From: Acetobacter aceti NBRC 14818
GTDB lineage: Bacteria > Pseudomonadota > Alphaproteobacteria > Acetobacterales > Acetobacteraceae
Assembly (NCBI RefSeq): GCF_000193495.2
Contig: NZ_AP023410.1
Location: 2,108,001-2,172,000, forward strand
Length of the DNA stretch: 64,000 bases
Direction: 5' to 3'
The notes under the pieces were generated by a model. The model ran no database searches. It saw only the letters and a program-made list of their open reading frames with translations, and had not been told where the DNA came from. Position numbers and translations under genes: made by a program. How positions within the stretch are numbered: the first letter of the stretch is position 1; each line of letters opens with the position of its first letter. Positions 1 to 9,454 of this stretch are shown here, piece after piece.

Positions 1-1178
1 TGACCGGCTTCATCGGCCCGGAGACCCATCTCGATAATGTCGAGATGATCCTTTCAAATTTACAGGATCACTTCATGGGCAAACTGATGGGGCTGCCAAT
101 GGGTATGGCTCCCTGTTACACCATGCATTCCGACATCACGATCGAAGGCCATCAGATCGCCACCGAACTGTTGGCGGCTGCCGGAGCGAACTACTTCATG
201 GACGTGTTTCTGACAGTCGATCGCATGCTCGCCTATTTCGACACATCCGGTCACGATGACCAGACGCTTCGTGAAATTCACAATGCGCGACCAGCGGCGG
301 AATATCTCGCATGGGCGAAAACGCGCGGCATCTTCACGGAGACGGAAGACGGCACAATCGAGCGTGGACCGAACTGGGGCAATCCCCGTATCTTCTGCGG
401 CTCGAAGCCCGAATTTGACCGTCTCTTGGAGCGAATCCCCGCTGCTTACGGCTTTGAGTCCGCCGGCCCACGACCTGCCAATCATGTCTCCCGCGAGATT
501 CGCGCCAATCTCGCCATAGGGCGGCAGGCCATCGCCGCCGAACTTGACGAGGCGCGCCTGCCTGATCTGACATTCCGGCGACTGAAAACCCGCGCATCCG
601 ACAAACAGACCCATCTCGGCAATCCCGATATCGGCGCTTACCTCGATGAAGAATGCATCGCCAGCCTCGCTCCGGAAGGCATGGACGTGCAGGTTGTCGT
701 CTCCGACGGGCTGAGCGCCGAGGCCATTCATCACAACATTCCCGATCTTCTGCCCATATTGCTGGATGGTCTGCGTGCGCACGGTCTGTCTGTCGGACAA
801 CCCATTCTTCTGCCTTTCGGCCGGGTCAAGGTCGCGGAAGCCGTTGGTGAACTGCTCCAGCCAAAACTCGTCATCAGCCTGATTGGAGAGCGACCGGGTG
901 GAGACGCCCGGGCCTCCCGCAGCATGTCGGCCTATTTCGCCTACCGGCTTGCCGATGAAGAGTCGCTTGCGAAAGCGCGCGCCTATAGCGGCAACAGTGA
1001 GATGGGCTATGAATATTCCGTCATCTCGAACATCTATGATGGTGGTCTTCCGCCTCTGGAGGCCGGAAGTGTAATCGCCGAAAAGGCTGTGCGGATCCTG
1101 AAGGCTTGCGCCGCTGGCAATCGTCTGGAAACAATGAAGGCTTCGGCACCACGCGAACCCATCCTGTCTGAAGCGTGA
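1..1178 (+). CDS. eutBC: Ethanolamine ammonia-lyase, EutB-EutC fusion, 5' end outside the window
   Basis: The frame is open from base 3, so the start lies to the left. The first part matches the C-terminal half of EutB, the large subunit of the adenosylcobalamin-dependent lyase that converts ethanolamine to acetaldehyde and ammonia: GFIGPE, DHFMGKLMGLPMG, AGANYFMD and YFDTSGHDDQTL. Without a stop it continues into EutC-type sequence: VVSDGLSAEAIH, SLIGERPGGD and SNIYDGGLPP, which are small-subunit motifs that shape the B12 and substrate site. The junction falls around residues 145-200 of the visible part. EutB and EutC are usually separate adjacent genes, so this is a natural fusion in the same frame. 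No microcompartment genes are seen, which points to nitrogen scavenging rather than full ethanolamine catabolism. High confidence in family. Confidence 0.9.
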   Translation, partial: TGFIGPETHLDNVEMILSNLQDHFMGKLMGLPMGMAPCYTMHSDITIEGHQIATELLAAAGANYFMDVFLTVDRMLAYFDTSGHDDQTLREIHNARPAAEYLAWAKTRGIFTETEDGTIERGPNWGNPRIFCGSKPEFDRLLERIPAAYGFESAGPRPANHVSREIRANLAIGRQAIAAELDEARLPDLTFRRLKTRASDKQTHLGNPDIGAYLDEECIASLAPEGMDVQVVVSDGLSAEAIHHNIPDLLPILLDGLRAHGLSVGQPILLPFGRVKVAEAVGELLQPKLVISLIGERPGGDARASRSMSAYFAYRLADEESLAKARAYSGNSEMGYEYSVISNIYDGGLPPLEAGSVIAEKAVRILKACAAGNRLETMKASAPREPILSEA

Positions 1179-1214
1179 TCGATCCTCTGATGGCCGATAA
1201 AAGGAGGAGGCGTT

Positions 1215-2255
1215 ATGGAAACACCCTTGGAAAACACTCGAGAATGTGTAGCGCTTCCTGAAAGATGGCTGGCCGCCACTGGTGATGTCGCAGCCCGGAT
1301 CGGACAACCGGACTTCCATACACAGATGCTCGGCCTGTTGGCTTCGCTTATTCCCAATCAGGCCGCATGGATCATCGCCTATGCGCCAGGCGTCCTGCCG
1401 AACGTCCTTCACACCAATGATGTCGCATCCAGCGCGACGACCGATTATAATTCCACTTTCCGGTGCTTTGACCCTTTCTGGCATCTGTGGCGCCGCCAGA
1501 CACAGGCCTCGGCCGTCACTCTTTCCACCCTTGATTCATCCATAAAGCCTGATGAATACACCAGAATCTTTCAGAAAAAACATGAGTTTTCCGATGAACT
1601 CGGACTTCTTCTTCCGGTACAGAACAATGCCTGTGTGATGCTTTTTCTCCAGAAAGGAGAAAATCTTTTCACAAGTGACGAGCTGCACCTCGCCCACCTT
1701 GTCCAGCCGCTTTTCAACGGCCTCCACCGCGCTCATGTCGCGCAGACTCTTCGCCACTTCAGCACCAGCGACATTCGTGAAGACAGCAGTTCGACATGTG
1801 GTTCACTGGTGCTCGACCGGCACGGTAACCGTCTGTACGGCAATGCCGCCTGGCAGGAAGCCGAGAAACAGCACGGTCCTATCCTGCTCCACGCCATTTA
1901 CAAACTTCTGGGCACGGTCGGTCAAACCTGTCACATGGAGCCGGAACGATTTATCCTACGCCTTGTGACGCTTCCTGAAGACTGCATGCTTGCGCCGGGA
2001 GGCCAACTGCTGGTTTTCAGTCCAGTTCACTCCTCCGCGTCATCCGATAATCTGCCTCACAAGACTCTGAATCTAACCCCGCGCGAGCGTGAACTTCTGC
2101 ACCTGATCCTACAGGGTCGTTGCACAGGAGAAATCGCGCAGCATCTGGGAATCAGCAAGGGCACCGTCAAAAACCACCGACTCCGCCTTTACCGCAAGGC
2201 CGGCGTGACTTCCGAGCGGGCTCTTATCAATCTTTCCCGTTCCCTAAACAGCTGA
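1215..2255 (+). CDS. LuxR-family transcriptional regulator
   Basis: A 346-residue protein ending in a LuxR-type helix-turn-helix at about residues 287-346 (LTPRERELLHLILQGR, then EIAQHLGISKGTVKNH). The roughly 280 residues before it resemble no sensor domain I can name with confidence. There is no receiver-type Asp pocket or obvious transmembrane segment, so it is probably a cytoplasmic one-component regulator. The start is fixed by a very strong ribosome-binding site (AAGGAGGAGG) 5 bases before the ATG. It follows eutBC by 36 bases on the same strand, so co-transcription and control of ethanolamine use are plausible but inferred. A terminator hairpin follows the stop. Confidence 0.82.
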   Translation: METPLENTRECVALPERWLAATGDVAARIGQPDFHTQMLGLLASLIPNQAAWIIAYAPGVLPNVLHTNDVASSATTDYNSTFRCFDPFWHLWRRQTQASAVTLSTLDSSIKPDEYTRIFQKKHEFSDELGLLLPVQNNACVMLFLQKGENLFTSDELHLAHLVQPLFNGLHRAHVAQTLRHFSTSDIREDSSSTCGSLVLDRHGNRLYGNAAWQEAEKQHGPILLHAIYKLLGTVGQTCHMEPERFILRLVTLPEDCMLAPGGQLLVFSPVHSSASSDNLPHKTLNLTPRERELLHLILQGRCTGEIAQHLGISKGTVKNHRLRLYRKAGVTSERALINLSRSLNS

Positions 2256-2264
2256 AGGAAGAGA

Positions 2265-2299
2265 CTGGATCAAAAACCGTTTTATCCAGCAGTATTTTT
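2265..2299 (+). terminator. Rho-independent terminator after the LuxR gene
   Basis: CTGGAT pairs with ATCCAG, and an internal AAAA pairs with TTTT around a short ACCG loop with one bulged base. A T-rich tract (TATTTTT) follows. It lies 10 bases past the LuxR stop in the convergent gap before folD. Confidence 0.6.
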
Positions 2300-2431
2300 C
2301 CTGGCTTTACAAAATTATAAAAAATATCCCGCCATTGCAGACAGATACCTCAAAAACATATGACATTTTCTGAAATCAATTCACTCATTAAATTCTCCAC
2401 TGCATGACAGTGTCTTTTGACCGAGTTGATT

Positions 2432-3322
2432 TCACTCAACCATAATCACTCCCGTCACGAACTGTCTTGCCGCCTGAAGCGTGTTTTGCAAAAGACAGGC
2501 AATGGTCATCGGACCAACACCGCCTGGTACTGGCGTAATCGCCGCCGCACGCGGGCTCACTTCATCGAACGCCACATCACCCACCAGCCGTGATCCTGAG
2601 ACCGTATCCACGCGGTTGATGCCGACATCAATGACAATGGCGCCTTCCTTCACCCAGTCTCCCCGCACAAGCCCCGCGTGACCAGCAGCCACGACAATGA
2701 TGTCCGCCCGACGCGTTTCCGCGGCGACATCACGCGTTTTCAGATGCGTGACCGTCACGGTGCAACCAGCCTGCTGAAGCAGACGCGCCATGGGACGTCC
2801 CACAATGTTCGAACAACCAATGACCACGGCATGTAAACCAGCCAGGTTCGGTACGACGGAACGCAGCAGCATCATGCATCCCATGGGCGTGCATGGAATA
2901 AACCCGTCCTGTCGACCGACCGCCAGACGGCCTGCATTGACGATATGAAACCCGTCAACATCCTTCTCAGGATTTATCGCATCCAGAATAGCGTCCCGAT
3001 CGATCTGCTCAGGAAGCGGAAGCTGCACAAGAAGACCATGTACCGACTGATCGGCGTTCAGTCCTGCAATCAGATCAAGCAGTTCATCCTGTGTCGTGCT
3101 TTTTGGTAGATGATGCGACACCGAGCGCATCCCGGCTTCTTCCGTCGCCCGCACCTTGTTGCGAACATACACGGCGCTGGCAGGATCTTCTCCCACCATC
3201 ACCACTGCCAGTGTGGGCAGCACGCCATGCCGCGCATGTAATCCCTGCGCCTGATCACGAATGTCGTGACGCAATCTGCGAGCGAAGGCCTTGCCATCAA
3301 TCAACTTGGCATCTGACACCAT
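2432..3322 (-). CDS. folD: Bifunctional methylene-tetrahydrofolate dehydrogenase/cyclohydrolase
   Basis: About 296 residues, the usual FolD length. FolD oxidises 5,10-methylene-THF with NADP and hydrolyses methenyl-THF to 10-formyl-THF in the cytosol. The motifs are clear: [14 protein letters not shown] with the catalytic Tyr/Lys region, [29 protein letters not shown] at the nucleotide site, and [11 protein letters not shown] at the C-terminus. I chose the ATG giving [14 protein letters not shown] because the family begins there and an upstream GGAGAAAG is present. It sits 22 bases downstream of purU, as the last gene of the operon that starts with the sarcosine-oxidase-like subunits. That context suggests it processes methylene-THF released by that oxidase rather than serving only biosynthesis. 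Confidence 0.95.
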   Translation of the reverse strand: MVSDAKLIDGKAFARRLRHDIRDQAQGLHARHGVLPTLAVVMVGEDPASAVYVRNKVRATEEAGMRSVSHHLPKSTTQDELLDLIAGLNADQSVHGLLVQLPLPEQIDRDAILDAINPEKDVDGFHIVNAGRLAVGRQDGFIPCTPMGCMMLLRSVVPNLAGLHAVVIGCSNIVGRPMARLLQQAGCTVTVTHLKTRDVAAETRRADIIVVAAGHAGLVRGDWVKEGAIVIDVGINRVDTVSGSRLVGDVAFDEVSPRAAAITPVPGGVGPMTIACLLQNTLQAARQFVTGVIMVE

Positions 3323-3344
3323 AACAGGGCTTTCTCCGTATCCG

Positions 3345-4223
3345 TCAGGAATTGAACACGATGGTTTTATTTCCATTGAGGATCGTCCGCATCTCAATGT
3401 GATAGCGCACGGCCCGTGACAGAACCCGACGCTCGATATCACGCCCCTTGCGGATCAGATCTTCCGGGCTGTCAGCGTGCGAGATGCGCTCCACATCCTG
3501 CTCAATGATCGGACCTTCATCAAGATCGCTGGTCACGTAATGCGCTGTGGCGCCAATCAGTTTTACGCCCCGGTTCCATGCCTGATGATAGGGCCGCGCG
3601 CCCTTGAAGCCCGGCAGGAACGAGTGATGGATGTTGATGCAGCGTCCCGAGAAGGCGGCTGCCATGTCATTGGACAGTATCTGCATATAGCGCGCCAGCA
3701 CGACGAGTTCCGTCTGACTCTCCTGAACGAGCGAGAAAATACGCGCTTCCTGTTCGGTCTTTGTGTCTTTCGTGATCGGCAGATAATGGAAGGGAATGCC
3801 GTAGAAATCGACATCCCGGTAGGTCTCTTCAGGGTGGTTGGCGATGATCCCGACAGGATCGATCTGAAGCTCACCAATGCGCCAGCGATACAGAAGGTCC
3901 ACAAGGCAGTGATCGAATTTCGACACAAGGATCATGACCTTGGGACGATAGGACTGACAGTTGAGCCGATATTTCATCTGAAACTGGCTCGTCAGCGTCT
4001 CGACAATCCCGCGAAGATCGGCCTCCGTGCGGCCACCTTTCACGATATCGAACATGATCCGCATGAAGAAGCTGCCGCTGCCGGTATCATCGAACTGCTG
4101 CGCTTCGGTGATATTCGCCCCAGCTTCGAACAGGGTCTGGCTCAGGGCGGCCACGATGCCCGGACGGTTCGGGCAGCTCAACGTCAGGATATAGCCTTTG
4201 GCGTCAGGAGAGAGCGTTGTCAT
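3345..4223 (-). CDS. purU: Formyltetrahydrofolate deformylase
   Basis: PurU hydrolyses 10-formyl-THF to formate and free THF. The 292-residue protein has an N-terminal ACT domain ([21 protein letters not shown], split as [13 protein letters not shown]) and a C-terminal formyltransferase fold with [19 protein letters not shown] and the [16 protein letters not shown] segment carrying the catalytic Asp. Its ATG overlaps the stop of the upstream sarcosine-oxidase gamma gene in an ATGA arrangement, so the two are translationally coupled. With folD it forms the exit route for C1 units, ending in formate and recycled THF. A dedicated purU in this operon supports a catabolic C1 role. Confidence 0.95.
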   Translation of the reverse strand: MTTLSPDAKGYILTLSCPNRPGIVAALSQTLFEAGANITEAQQFDDTGSGSFFMRIMFDIVKGGRTEADLRGIVETLTSQFQMKYRLNCQSYRPKVMILVSKFDHCLVDLLYRWRIGELQIDPVGIIANHPEETYRDVDFYGIPFHYLPITKDTKTEQEARIFSLVQESQTELVVLARYMQILSNDMAAAFSGRCINIHHSFLPGFKGARPYHQAWNRGVKLIGATAHYVTSDLDEGPIIEQDVERISHADSPEDLIRKGRDIERRVLSRAVRYHIEMRTILNGNKTIVFNS

Positions 4224-4813
4224 ACACAGGAATCCGTTTCTGAAGAAGAAAAACCGTTCAGGGCGACAGAGAAATCATGGAACAGGCTTGCAGCGAGGCT
4301 CCGGAAGACGAGGAAAAGGTAAGTTGGCTCATCATCTGTCTGCCACATGATGACCGGAATATGCCCGGCCAGCGTGGAGGCGACATGGTCCTTGCCGAAC
4401 ACTCTCGGGTGCAGATCAACCGGCACAAGCCGTGACGCTACGTTCCGGCTGTCCGGACCGGACAGTTTCAGGATGGCGCGACTGTCGCTTTGCGATGTCA
4501 GCGCACAGGCATCGCCACAGACTTCACCAAGGTGGGACAGCAAGCCCGTGTCCTCCATCGCGACGGCCAGCCACTGACTGGGCCCGTTCCAGAGAAAGGT
4601 GCATCGACCATCCGCCGCAAGCACTGCACGAGGATGTTCAGGAAGAATGACTCCGAACACCTCGTGAATTCTGTTGACGAGTTCATCCCGCCTCGCGCCC
4701 GAAAAAGCGCCCAGGCTGACAATCTCGGCGAACGGGGACTGCTCGAGCGTCATGCCGCCCACTTGTAAGGAGCCGTATTTTACAGGCGGAACAGGAAACA
4801 ATTGATCAGCCAT
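4220..4813 (-). CDS. soxG/mgdD: Sarcosine oxidase / N-methylglutamate dehydrogenase gamma-type subunit
   Basis: This 197-residue protein matches the SoxG family, the small subunit with a GcvT-like fold in heterotetrameric sarcosine oxidases and the homologous N-methylglutamate dehydrogenases. Recognisable segments include [49 protein letters not shown] and DLHPRVFG. The ATG is preceded by AAAGGAGAG and lies 8 bases inside the end of the alpha subunit gene. The stop overlaps purU. On its own it cannot tell sarcosine oxidase from N-methylglutamate dehydrogenase. The neighbouring mgs and gmaS-like genes favour the latter. Confidence 0.88.
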   Translation of the reverse strand: MADQLFPVPPVKYGSLQVGGMTLEQSPFAEIVSLGAFSGARRDELVNRIHEVFGVILPEHPRAVLAADGRCTFLWNGPSQWLAVAMEDTGLLSHLGEVCGDACALTSQSDSRAILKLSGPDSRNVASRLVPVDLHPRVFGKDHVASTLAGHIPVIMWQTDDEPTYLFLVFRSLAASLFHDFSVALNGFSSSETDSCV

Positions 4814-7811
4814 GGAGACGCTCTCCTTTGGGATCGACAAACACCGGATCGACGACGCGGGCTGCAATAACCGTGCCTGCCAGCAGATTATGAACCGACA
4901 CGATCTCGCCCTTACGGGCAGCACCATTGCTCAGAAAACCCAGACCAATCCACGATCCGACACAGGGTGACCATGCGACCGAAGACAGCCATCCCTGATC
5001 CGAGGCCGCCGTGGCGGGTGCTCCCTGTGGCAGGAAATGCGAGCCTGCGACCAGCATGTCCTCAGGGTTGACCGGCTGAACGCCGACCAGTGTGGGACGG
5101 GCGGGGTCCGTCAGCGCGGGCCGCTGCGCCATCCGGCTGCCGATAAAATCTTTCTTCGTGGACAGCAGACGTCCCATGCCGAGATCATGCGCCGTGGTCT
5201 GACCGTTCAGCTCCGCACCAGCGGGATGTCCTTTCTCGATACGGAGCACGCCAAGCGCTTCCGTGCCATAAGGCGCAATCCCGAACGGCTCACCCGCCTT
5301 CATAAGCAGTCTCGCCAGCGCATCGCCATAGCGGGCAGGCACGGCCAGTTCGTAAGCCAGTTCACCCGAGAAGGAGAGGCGAAACAGGCGGGCGGTCACG
5401 CCACCGCAGACCGTCAGTTCCGCCGCAGCCATGTAGGGGAAGGCTTCGTTGGAAAGATCGAACGGCGCATCGACAATCTTTTCCAGAACGGCACGCGACT
5501 TTGGCCCGGCCACGGCAATCTGCGCCCATTCATCCGTCACCGAGATGAACTGCACATCAAGCTCCGGCCACAACCACTGATGACAGAACTCCAGATGAGC
5601 CATGACTGCGCCCGCATTCGCGGTCGTGGTCGTCATCACATAGTGGTTTTCACCCAGACGGGCCGTGGTGCCGTCATCATAGGCGAATCCGTCCTCACGC
5701 AGCATCAGCCCATAGCGGACACGTCCGACAGCGAGTTTCAGCCACGCATTGACGTAGATACGATTGAGAAACTCCGCAGCATCCGGTCCCTGAATGTCGA
5801 TTTTACCCAGCGTGGTGACGTCGCAGAAACCAACGGCCTCACGCACCGTACGCACTTCACGGCTGACCGTTTCCAGCCAGTCCTTTTCACCGGAACGCGG
5901 GAACCACTGCGCACGCAGCCACAGACCATTCGCGGTGAACACCGCCCCCTGCTCTTCCGCCCACTGATGCGTCGGCGGCAGACGGGTTGGCTTGAAATGC
6001 GTTCCCCGATGTGGACCGGCCAATGCCCCGACGGCGACAGGCTGAACCGGTGGTCGGATCAGGGTCGTTCCCGTCTGCGGAATGGTGCGTTCCGTAATTT
6101 CAGCAAGGAGCGCCAGAGCGTTGATATTGGACGTCTTGCCCTGATCCGTCGCCATGCCAAGAGTCGTGTAACGCTTGAGATGCTCGACCGAGACAAACCC
6201 TTCCCGTGCCGCCAGCGCGACATCCTTGGCGGTGACATCGTTCTGAAAATCGACGAACGCCTTGGCCTTTTTCGAGGATGACACTCCCTTGAGCGCGTGG
6301 AACAGCGCCCGGATGGCGTAGCGTGTCGGCTCGGCCTTCGGCAGCACCGGCAACGTCGCTTCAAAGTCACAGGCTACAGCGGCCCGCTGTCCGGCGACGG
6401 CACCGTTATGAAGCGCTTCCGCCATGTCGAACACACCGGCGGCTGCCCCTGCGGCAACCATACCTGGCGGGAAAGTGGAGGGCAGAAACGCACACAGATC
6501 GTCATGCCAGACAGGCCGATTTCCCTGATGCGTGGCCAGCGCCACATTCGGCGACCAGCCCCCCGACATGGCGACGAGATCGCACGCAATGGATCGGGTC
6601 TTGCCGGACGCATCCCGCACAAGGACGGCCTTTACACCGGAATGTCCGTAACAGTCGGCTATGGCACCACCGGGGAAGAAAGCCGCGCCACATCGGCTGG
6701 CCACCTGAGCACCCTCGCCCACGCCCGCAGGACGGGAATCCACAATGGCAGCAATGGCCACGCCTGCCCGGCGGAGATCCAGCGCCGTACGCAGGCCATC
6801 ATCATTGCAGGTATAGACAACAGCTTTCCGTCCCGGCGTTACGCCGAAGCGGTTGAGATAGGTGCGCACGGCCCCCGCCAGCATGACGCCAGGCCGATCA
6901 TTGTTCGGGAAAACCACGGGACGTTCGATCGCGCCCGTTGCCATCACGCATTCACGGGCAACGATCCGCCATAGTCGCTGACGCGGCTGTCCTTCTTTCG
7001 GGAACGCCACATGATCCGCCACCCGCTCCAACGCGCCATAGGTGCCGCCGTCGTAGGTGCCAAAAACGCATGTTCGCGTCATCACCAGGACTTCCGGTAT
7101 ACCGGCAAGTTCCTGACGAACCTGCTCCGCCCACTGCCAACCGGCCTTACCATCAAGTGTCGCGCTTTCATCTCGCAGACGCCCTCCCAGCAACGCATCC
7201 TGCTCACACAGGATCACGCGTGCGCCGGAACGACCCGCAGCCAGCGCCGCCGCAAGTCCGGCGGGACCGGAGCCAACCACAAGCACATCGCAAAATGCCG
7301 TGGCTTTTTCATAAAGATCTGGATCAGCCTCGTCTGCAGCCCGCCCCAGTCCGGCCGCCCGGCGGATCATGGGCTCGTACAGTTTTTCCCAGAAGGACGC
7401 CGGCCACATGAAGGTCTTGTAGTAGAACCCGGCTCCGAGCACGGATGAGAACAGGCCATTCATACCCAGAGCGTCGAAGGAAAGGCTGGGCCAGCGATTC
7501 TGGCTGGAGGCATTCAGACCGTCGAACAGTTCGACGACCGTAGCGCGGCTGTTAGGTTCCCGTCTTACCCCGTCACGAAGTTCGACAAGAGCGTTCGGCT
7601 CTTCCGGCCCTGCCGACAGCAGGCCGCGTGGACGGTGATATTTGAAGGAACGACCGAAAAGACGCACCCCATGCGCCAACAGCGCGGAGGCGAGCGTATC
7701 GCCGGGATGGCCGGTGTAGGTTTTGCCGTCAAAAGAAAAATGCAGGGTTCGACCGGTATCGACACCGTTGCCGTTTCTGACGCGAAAGGTCTGTACGGGA
7801 GCAGCACTCAT
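4806..7811 (-). CDS. soxA/mgdC: Sarcosine oxidase / N-methylglutamate dehydrogenase alpha-type subunit
   Basis: A 1001-residue protein of the usual SoxA size. The N-terminus has the ferredoxin-like region (GHPGDTLASALLAHGV, RSFKYHRPRG). An FAD/NAD Rossmann motif (VVGSGPAGLAAALAAG) lies near residue 175, followed by a middle nucleotide-binding domain. From about residue 600 there is an aminomethyltransferase (GcvT-like) domain (GFCDVTTLGKIDIQGPDAAE, LSFSGELAYEL, IEKGHPAGAELNGQTTAHDL split across the motif) that binds THF and captures the oxidised methyl group as methylene-THF. The ATG overlaps the stop of the delta subunit by four bases. The enzyme demethylates an N-methyl amino acid; N-methylglutamate is proposed from the adjacent mgsABC-gmaS operon, sarcosine being the alternative. 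Confidence 0.92.
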   Translation of the reverse strand: MSAAPVQTFRVRNGNGVDTGRTLHFSFDGKTYTGHPGDTLASALLAHGVRLFGRSFKYHRPRGLLSAGPEEPNALVELRDGVRREPNSRATVVELFDGLNASSQNRWPSLSFDALGMNGLFSSVLGAGFYYKTFMWPASFWEKLYEPMIRRAAGLGRAADEADPDLYEKATAFCDVLVVGSGPAGLAAALAAGRSGARVILCEQDALLGGRLRDESATLDGKAGWQWAEQVRQELAGIPEVLVMTRTCVFGTYDGGTYGALERVADHVAFPKEGQPRQRLWRIVARECVMATGAIERPVVFPNNDRPGVMLAGAVRTYLNRFGVTPGRKAVVYTCNDDGLRTALDLRRAGVAIAAIVDSRPAGVGEGAQVASRCGAAFFPGGAIADCYGHSGVKAVLVRDASGKTRSIACDLVAMSGGWSPNVALATHQGNRPVWHDDLCAFLPSTFPPGMVAAGAAAGVFDMAEALHNGAVAGQRAAVACDFEATLPVLPKAEPTRYAIRALFHALKGVSSSKKAKAFVDFQNDVTAKDVALAAREGFVSVEHLKRYTTLGMATDQGKTSNINALALLAEITERTIPQTGTTLIRPPVQPVAVGALAGPHRGTHFKPTRLPPTHQWAEEQGAVFTANGLWLRAQWFPRSGEKDWLETVSREVRTVREAVGFCDVTTLGKIDIQGPDAAEFLNRIYVNAWLKLAVGRVRYGLMLREDGFAYDDGTTARLGENHYVMTTTTANAGAVMAHLEFCHQWLWPELDVQFISVTDEWAQIAVAGPKSRAVLEKIVDAPFDLSNEAFPYMAAAELTVCGGVTARLFRLSFSGELAYELAVPARYGDALARLLMKAGEPFGIAPYGTEALGVLRIEKGHPAGAELNGQTTAHDLGMGRLLSTKKDFIGSRMAQRPALTDPARPTLVGVQPVNPEDMLVAGSHFLPQGAPATAASDQGWLSSVAWSPCVGSWIGLGFLSNGAARKGEIVSVHNLLAGTVIAARVVDPVFVDPKGERLHG

Positions 7812-8107
7812 GCGATCTCTCCCTGACTTGTGTCAGTCTGGCGCTCTGCCAAAGCCACATCACGCGCATTGCGGACATCGAAAATCTCATGGGTGCGCGT
7901 ATCACGTGTCACCACAAGCCAGGAACGACACCCAGCACCGTGATACCATAACTCCTGATGACGCCCGCAGGGATTGTCACGCAGATAGACATAGTCCACC
8001 CAGGCCTGTTCGCTGGCGTCGGCAGCCGGTCGTCGAACAGACGCGTCACCCTTGTAGGTGAATTCTTCAAGGCCACGGGAGCCACAGAAAGGACAGGTCA
8101 GACGCAT
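7808..8107 (-). CDS. soxD/mgdB: Sarcosine oxidase / N-methylglutamate dehydrogenase delta-type subunit
   Basis: A 99-residue SoxD-family subunit. It starts MRLTCPFCGSRG, giving a zinc-binding Cys pair at C5 and C8. The later part carries WVDYVYLRDNPCGRHQELWYH and GAGCRSW, the conserved delta-subunit signature with the remaining metal ligands. A longer frame upstream exists, but the family begins at MRLTCPFC, so that ATG is chosen. It lies 7 bases after the beta gene and overlaps the alpha gene, in the usual B-D-A-G order. Confidence 0.92.
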   Translation of the reverse strand: MRLTCPFCGSRGLEEFTYKGDASVRRPAADASEQAWVDYVYLRDNPCGRHQELWYHGAGCRSWLVVTRDTRTHEIFDVRNARDVALAERQTDTSQGEIA

Positions 8108-8114
8108 AGGAACC

Positions 8115-9374
8115 TCAATGCAGGTTGGGCTGCGCGCCCATGCCTTTTTCATCAATCACGGCACCGCGTGCAAAGCGATCCAGACGATATGCCGTTGCGA
8201 CAGGATGCGGTTCATCCCGCGCCAGAAGGTGAGCGAAGCAGAGCCCAGAGGCGGGCGTGGCCTTGAAGCCGCCGTAACACCATCCAGCATTCAGATAGAG
8301 GCCATCAACCGGCGTATGATCAATGATCGGGCTTCCGTCCATCGACATATCCATGAGTCCGCCCCAGTGACGCAGCAGCCTGACGCGACCGATCCGGGGC
8401 ATCAGAGCCATGCCGCCTTCGCAGACATCCTCGATCACGGGAAGATTGCCGCGCTGGGCGTAGGAGTTGTAGCCGTCAATATCGCCACCAAAGACTAGAC
8501 CGCCCTTGTCAGACTGGCTGATATAGAAATGCCCGGCGCCAAACGTGACGACACAGTCGATGAAAGGCTTGAGGCCCTCACTGACAAACGCCTGCAACAC
8601 GTGACTCTCGATCGGCAGCCTCAGTCCCGCCATCGCAGCGACACGCGAAGAATTTCCTGCGCAGGCCAGACCGATCTTTCCTGCGGTAATAAAGCCTTTT
8701 GTCGTCTCGATGCCGACAGCCCTGCCCTGCTCGATGCGAAGTCCCGTCATCTCGCAGTTTTCAATGATGTCCACGCCAAGACGATCCGCTGCCCGCGCGT
8801 AACCCCATGCCACAGCGTCATGACGCACCGTGCCGCCACGAGGCTGAAGCAGGCCACCCTTGATAGGAAACCGCGCATCGTTGAAGTTCAGGAAAGGAAC
8901 TTTTTCACGCACGCCTTCCGCATCCAGCAACACGGCGTCCGCGCCATGCAGAATCATGGAATTGCCGCGACGGATATAGGCCGCCCTCTGTGCGTCGTTA
9001 TGGAAAAGATTCAGCACGCCGCGCTGACTGACCATGGCGTTGTAATTGATGTCCTGCTCCAGACCTTCCCAGAGCTTCATTGAACATTCGTAGAAAGGCT
9101 CGTTGCCGTGCAGCAGATAATTGGAACGCACGATTGTGGTGTTGCGACCGACGTTGCCGCCGCCGATCCAGCCTTTCTCCACGACAGCAATCCGTTTACC
9201 GTCATAGCGTTTTGCAAGGTAATACGCCGTCGCCAGCCCGTGACCGCCACCGCCGACAATGATGAAATCATACGGACCAGACGGTTCAGCCTTGCGCCAT
9301 GCGGGCTTCCAGCCTGTGTTCCCACGGCACGCTTCCCACAACAGGGAGAACAGGGAGTAACGGTTGGTCTGCAT
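8115..9374 (-). CDS. soxB/mgdA: Sarcosine oxidase / N-methylglutamate dehydrogenase beta-type subunit
   Basis: A 419-residue FAD-dependent amine oxidoreductase of the DAO superfamily. The N-terminal dinucleotide motif is FIIVGGGGHGLATAYYLA at about residues 38-55. The GGTVRHDAVAWGYARAA segment matches the place where heterotetrameric sarcosine oxidases bind FMN covalently through His, and the C-terminal FAD segment contains HWGGLMDMSMDGSPIID. It is the first gene of the leftward operon mgdA-B-C-D-purU-folD. Its 80-bp upstream region, shared with a divergent LysR gene, contains a perfect 10-3-10 inverted repeat. Family assignment is firm; the substrate is inferred from neighbours. Confidence 0.93.
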   Translation of the reverse strand: MQTNRYSLFSLLWEACRGNTGWKPAWRKAEPSGPYDFIIVGGGGHGLATAYYLAKRYDGKRIAVVEKGWIGGGNVGRNTTIVRSNYLLHGNEPFYECSMKLWEGLEQDINYNAMVSQRGVLNLFHNDAQRAAYIRRGNSMILHGADAVLLDAEGVREKVPFLNFNDARFPIKGGLLQPRGGTVRHDAVAWGYARAADRLGVDIIENCEMTGLRIEQGRAVGIETTKGFITAGKIGLACAGNSSRVAAMAGLRLPIESHVLQAFVSEGLKPFIDCVVTFGAGHFYISQSDKGGLVFGGDIDGYNSYAQRGNLPVIEDVCEGGMALMPRIGRVRLLRHWGGLMDMSMDGSPIIDHTPVDGLYLNAGWCYGGFKATPASGLCFAHLLARDEPHPVATAYRLDRFARGAVIDEKGMGAQPNLH

Positions 9375-9396
9375 GATCGTTCCACGCTCTGTGCTT

Positions 9397-9419
9397 CATA
9401 TCGTTTAGAAAACGATATG
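9397..9419. promoter_or_regulatory. Perfect inverted repeat in the mgdA/lysR divergent control region
   Basis: Arms CATATCGTTT and AAACGATATG flank a 3-base AGA spacer, with no mismatches. The site is 22 bases upstream of the mgdA start and 35 bases upstream of the divergent LysR gene. It is a strong candidate operator for either the LysR or the XRE-cupin regulator encoded just to the right. I did not find a second copy before mgsA. Confidence 0.65.
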
Positions 9420-9454
9420 GCTTGTGACAGAATAATTTTTTCTTATAATAGGTC

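Noticed and set aside
60..1484. A long minus-strand open frame opposite eutBC and the LuxR gene
   Set aside because: It mirrors the codon structure of real genes on the other strand, has no recognisable domain and spans a clear gene boundary with a strong ribosome-binding site.
5037..6281. A 414-codon plus-strand frame inside the sarcosine-oxidase-like alpha subunit gene
   Set aside because: Shadow frame: composition is Arg/His-rich and low in hydrophobic pattern, with no domain, while the opposite strand encodes a full-length known protein.
4220..9374. Plain heterotetrameric sarcosine oxidase as the sole interpretation
   Set aside because: Possible, but the absence of glyA and betaine genes and the presence of mgsABC-gmaS next door favour N-methylglutamate dehydrogenase; both names are kept.
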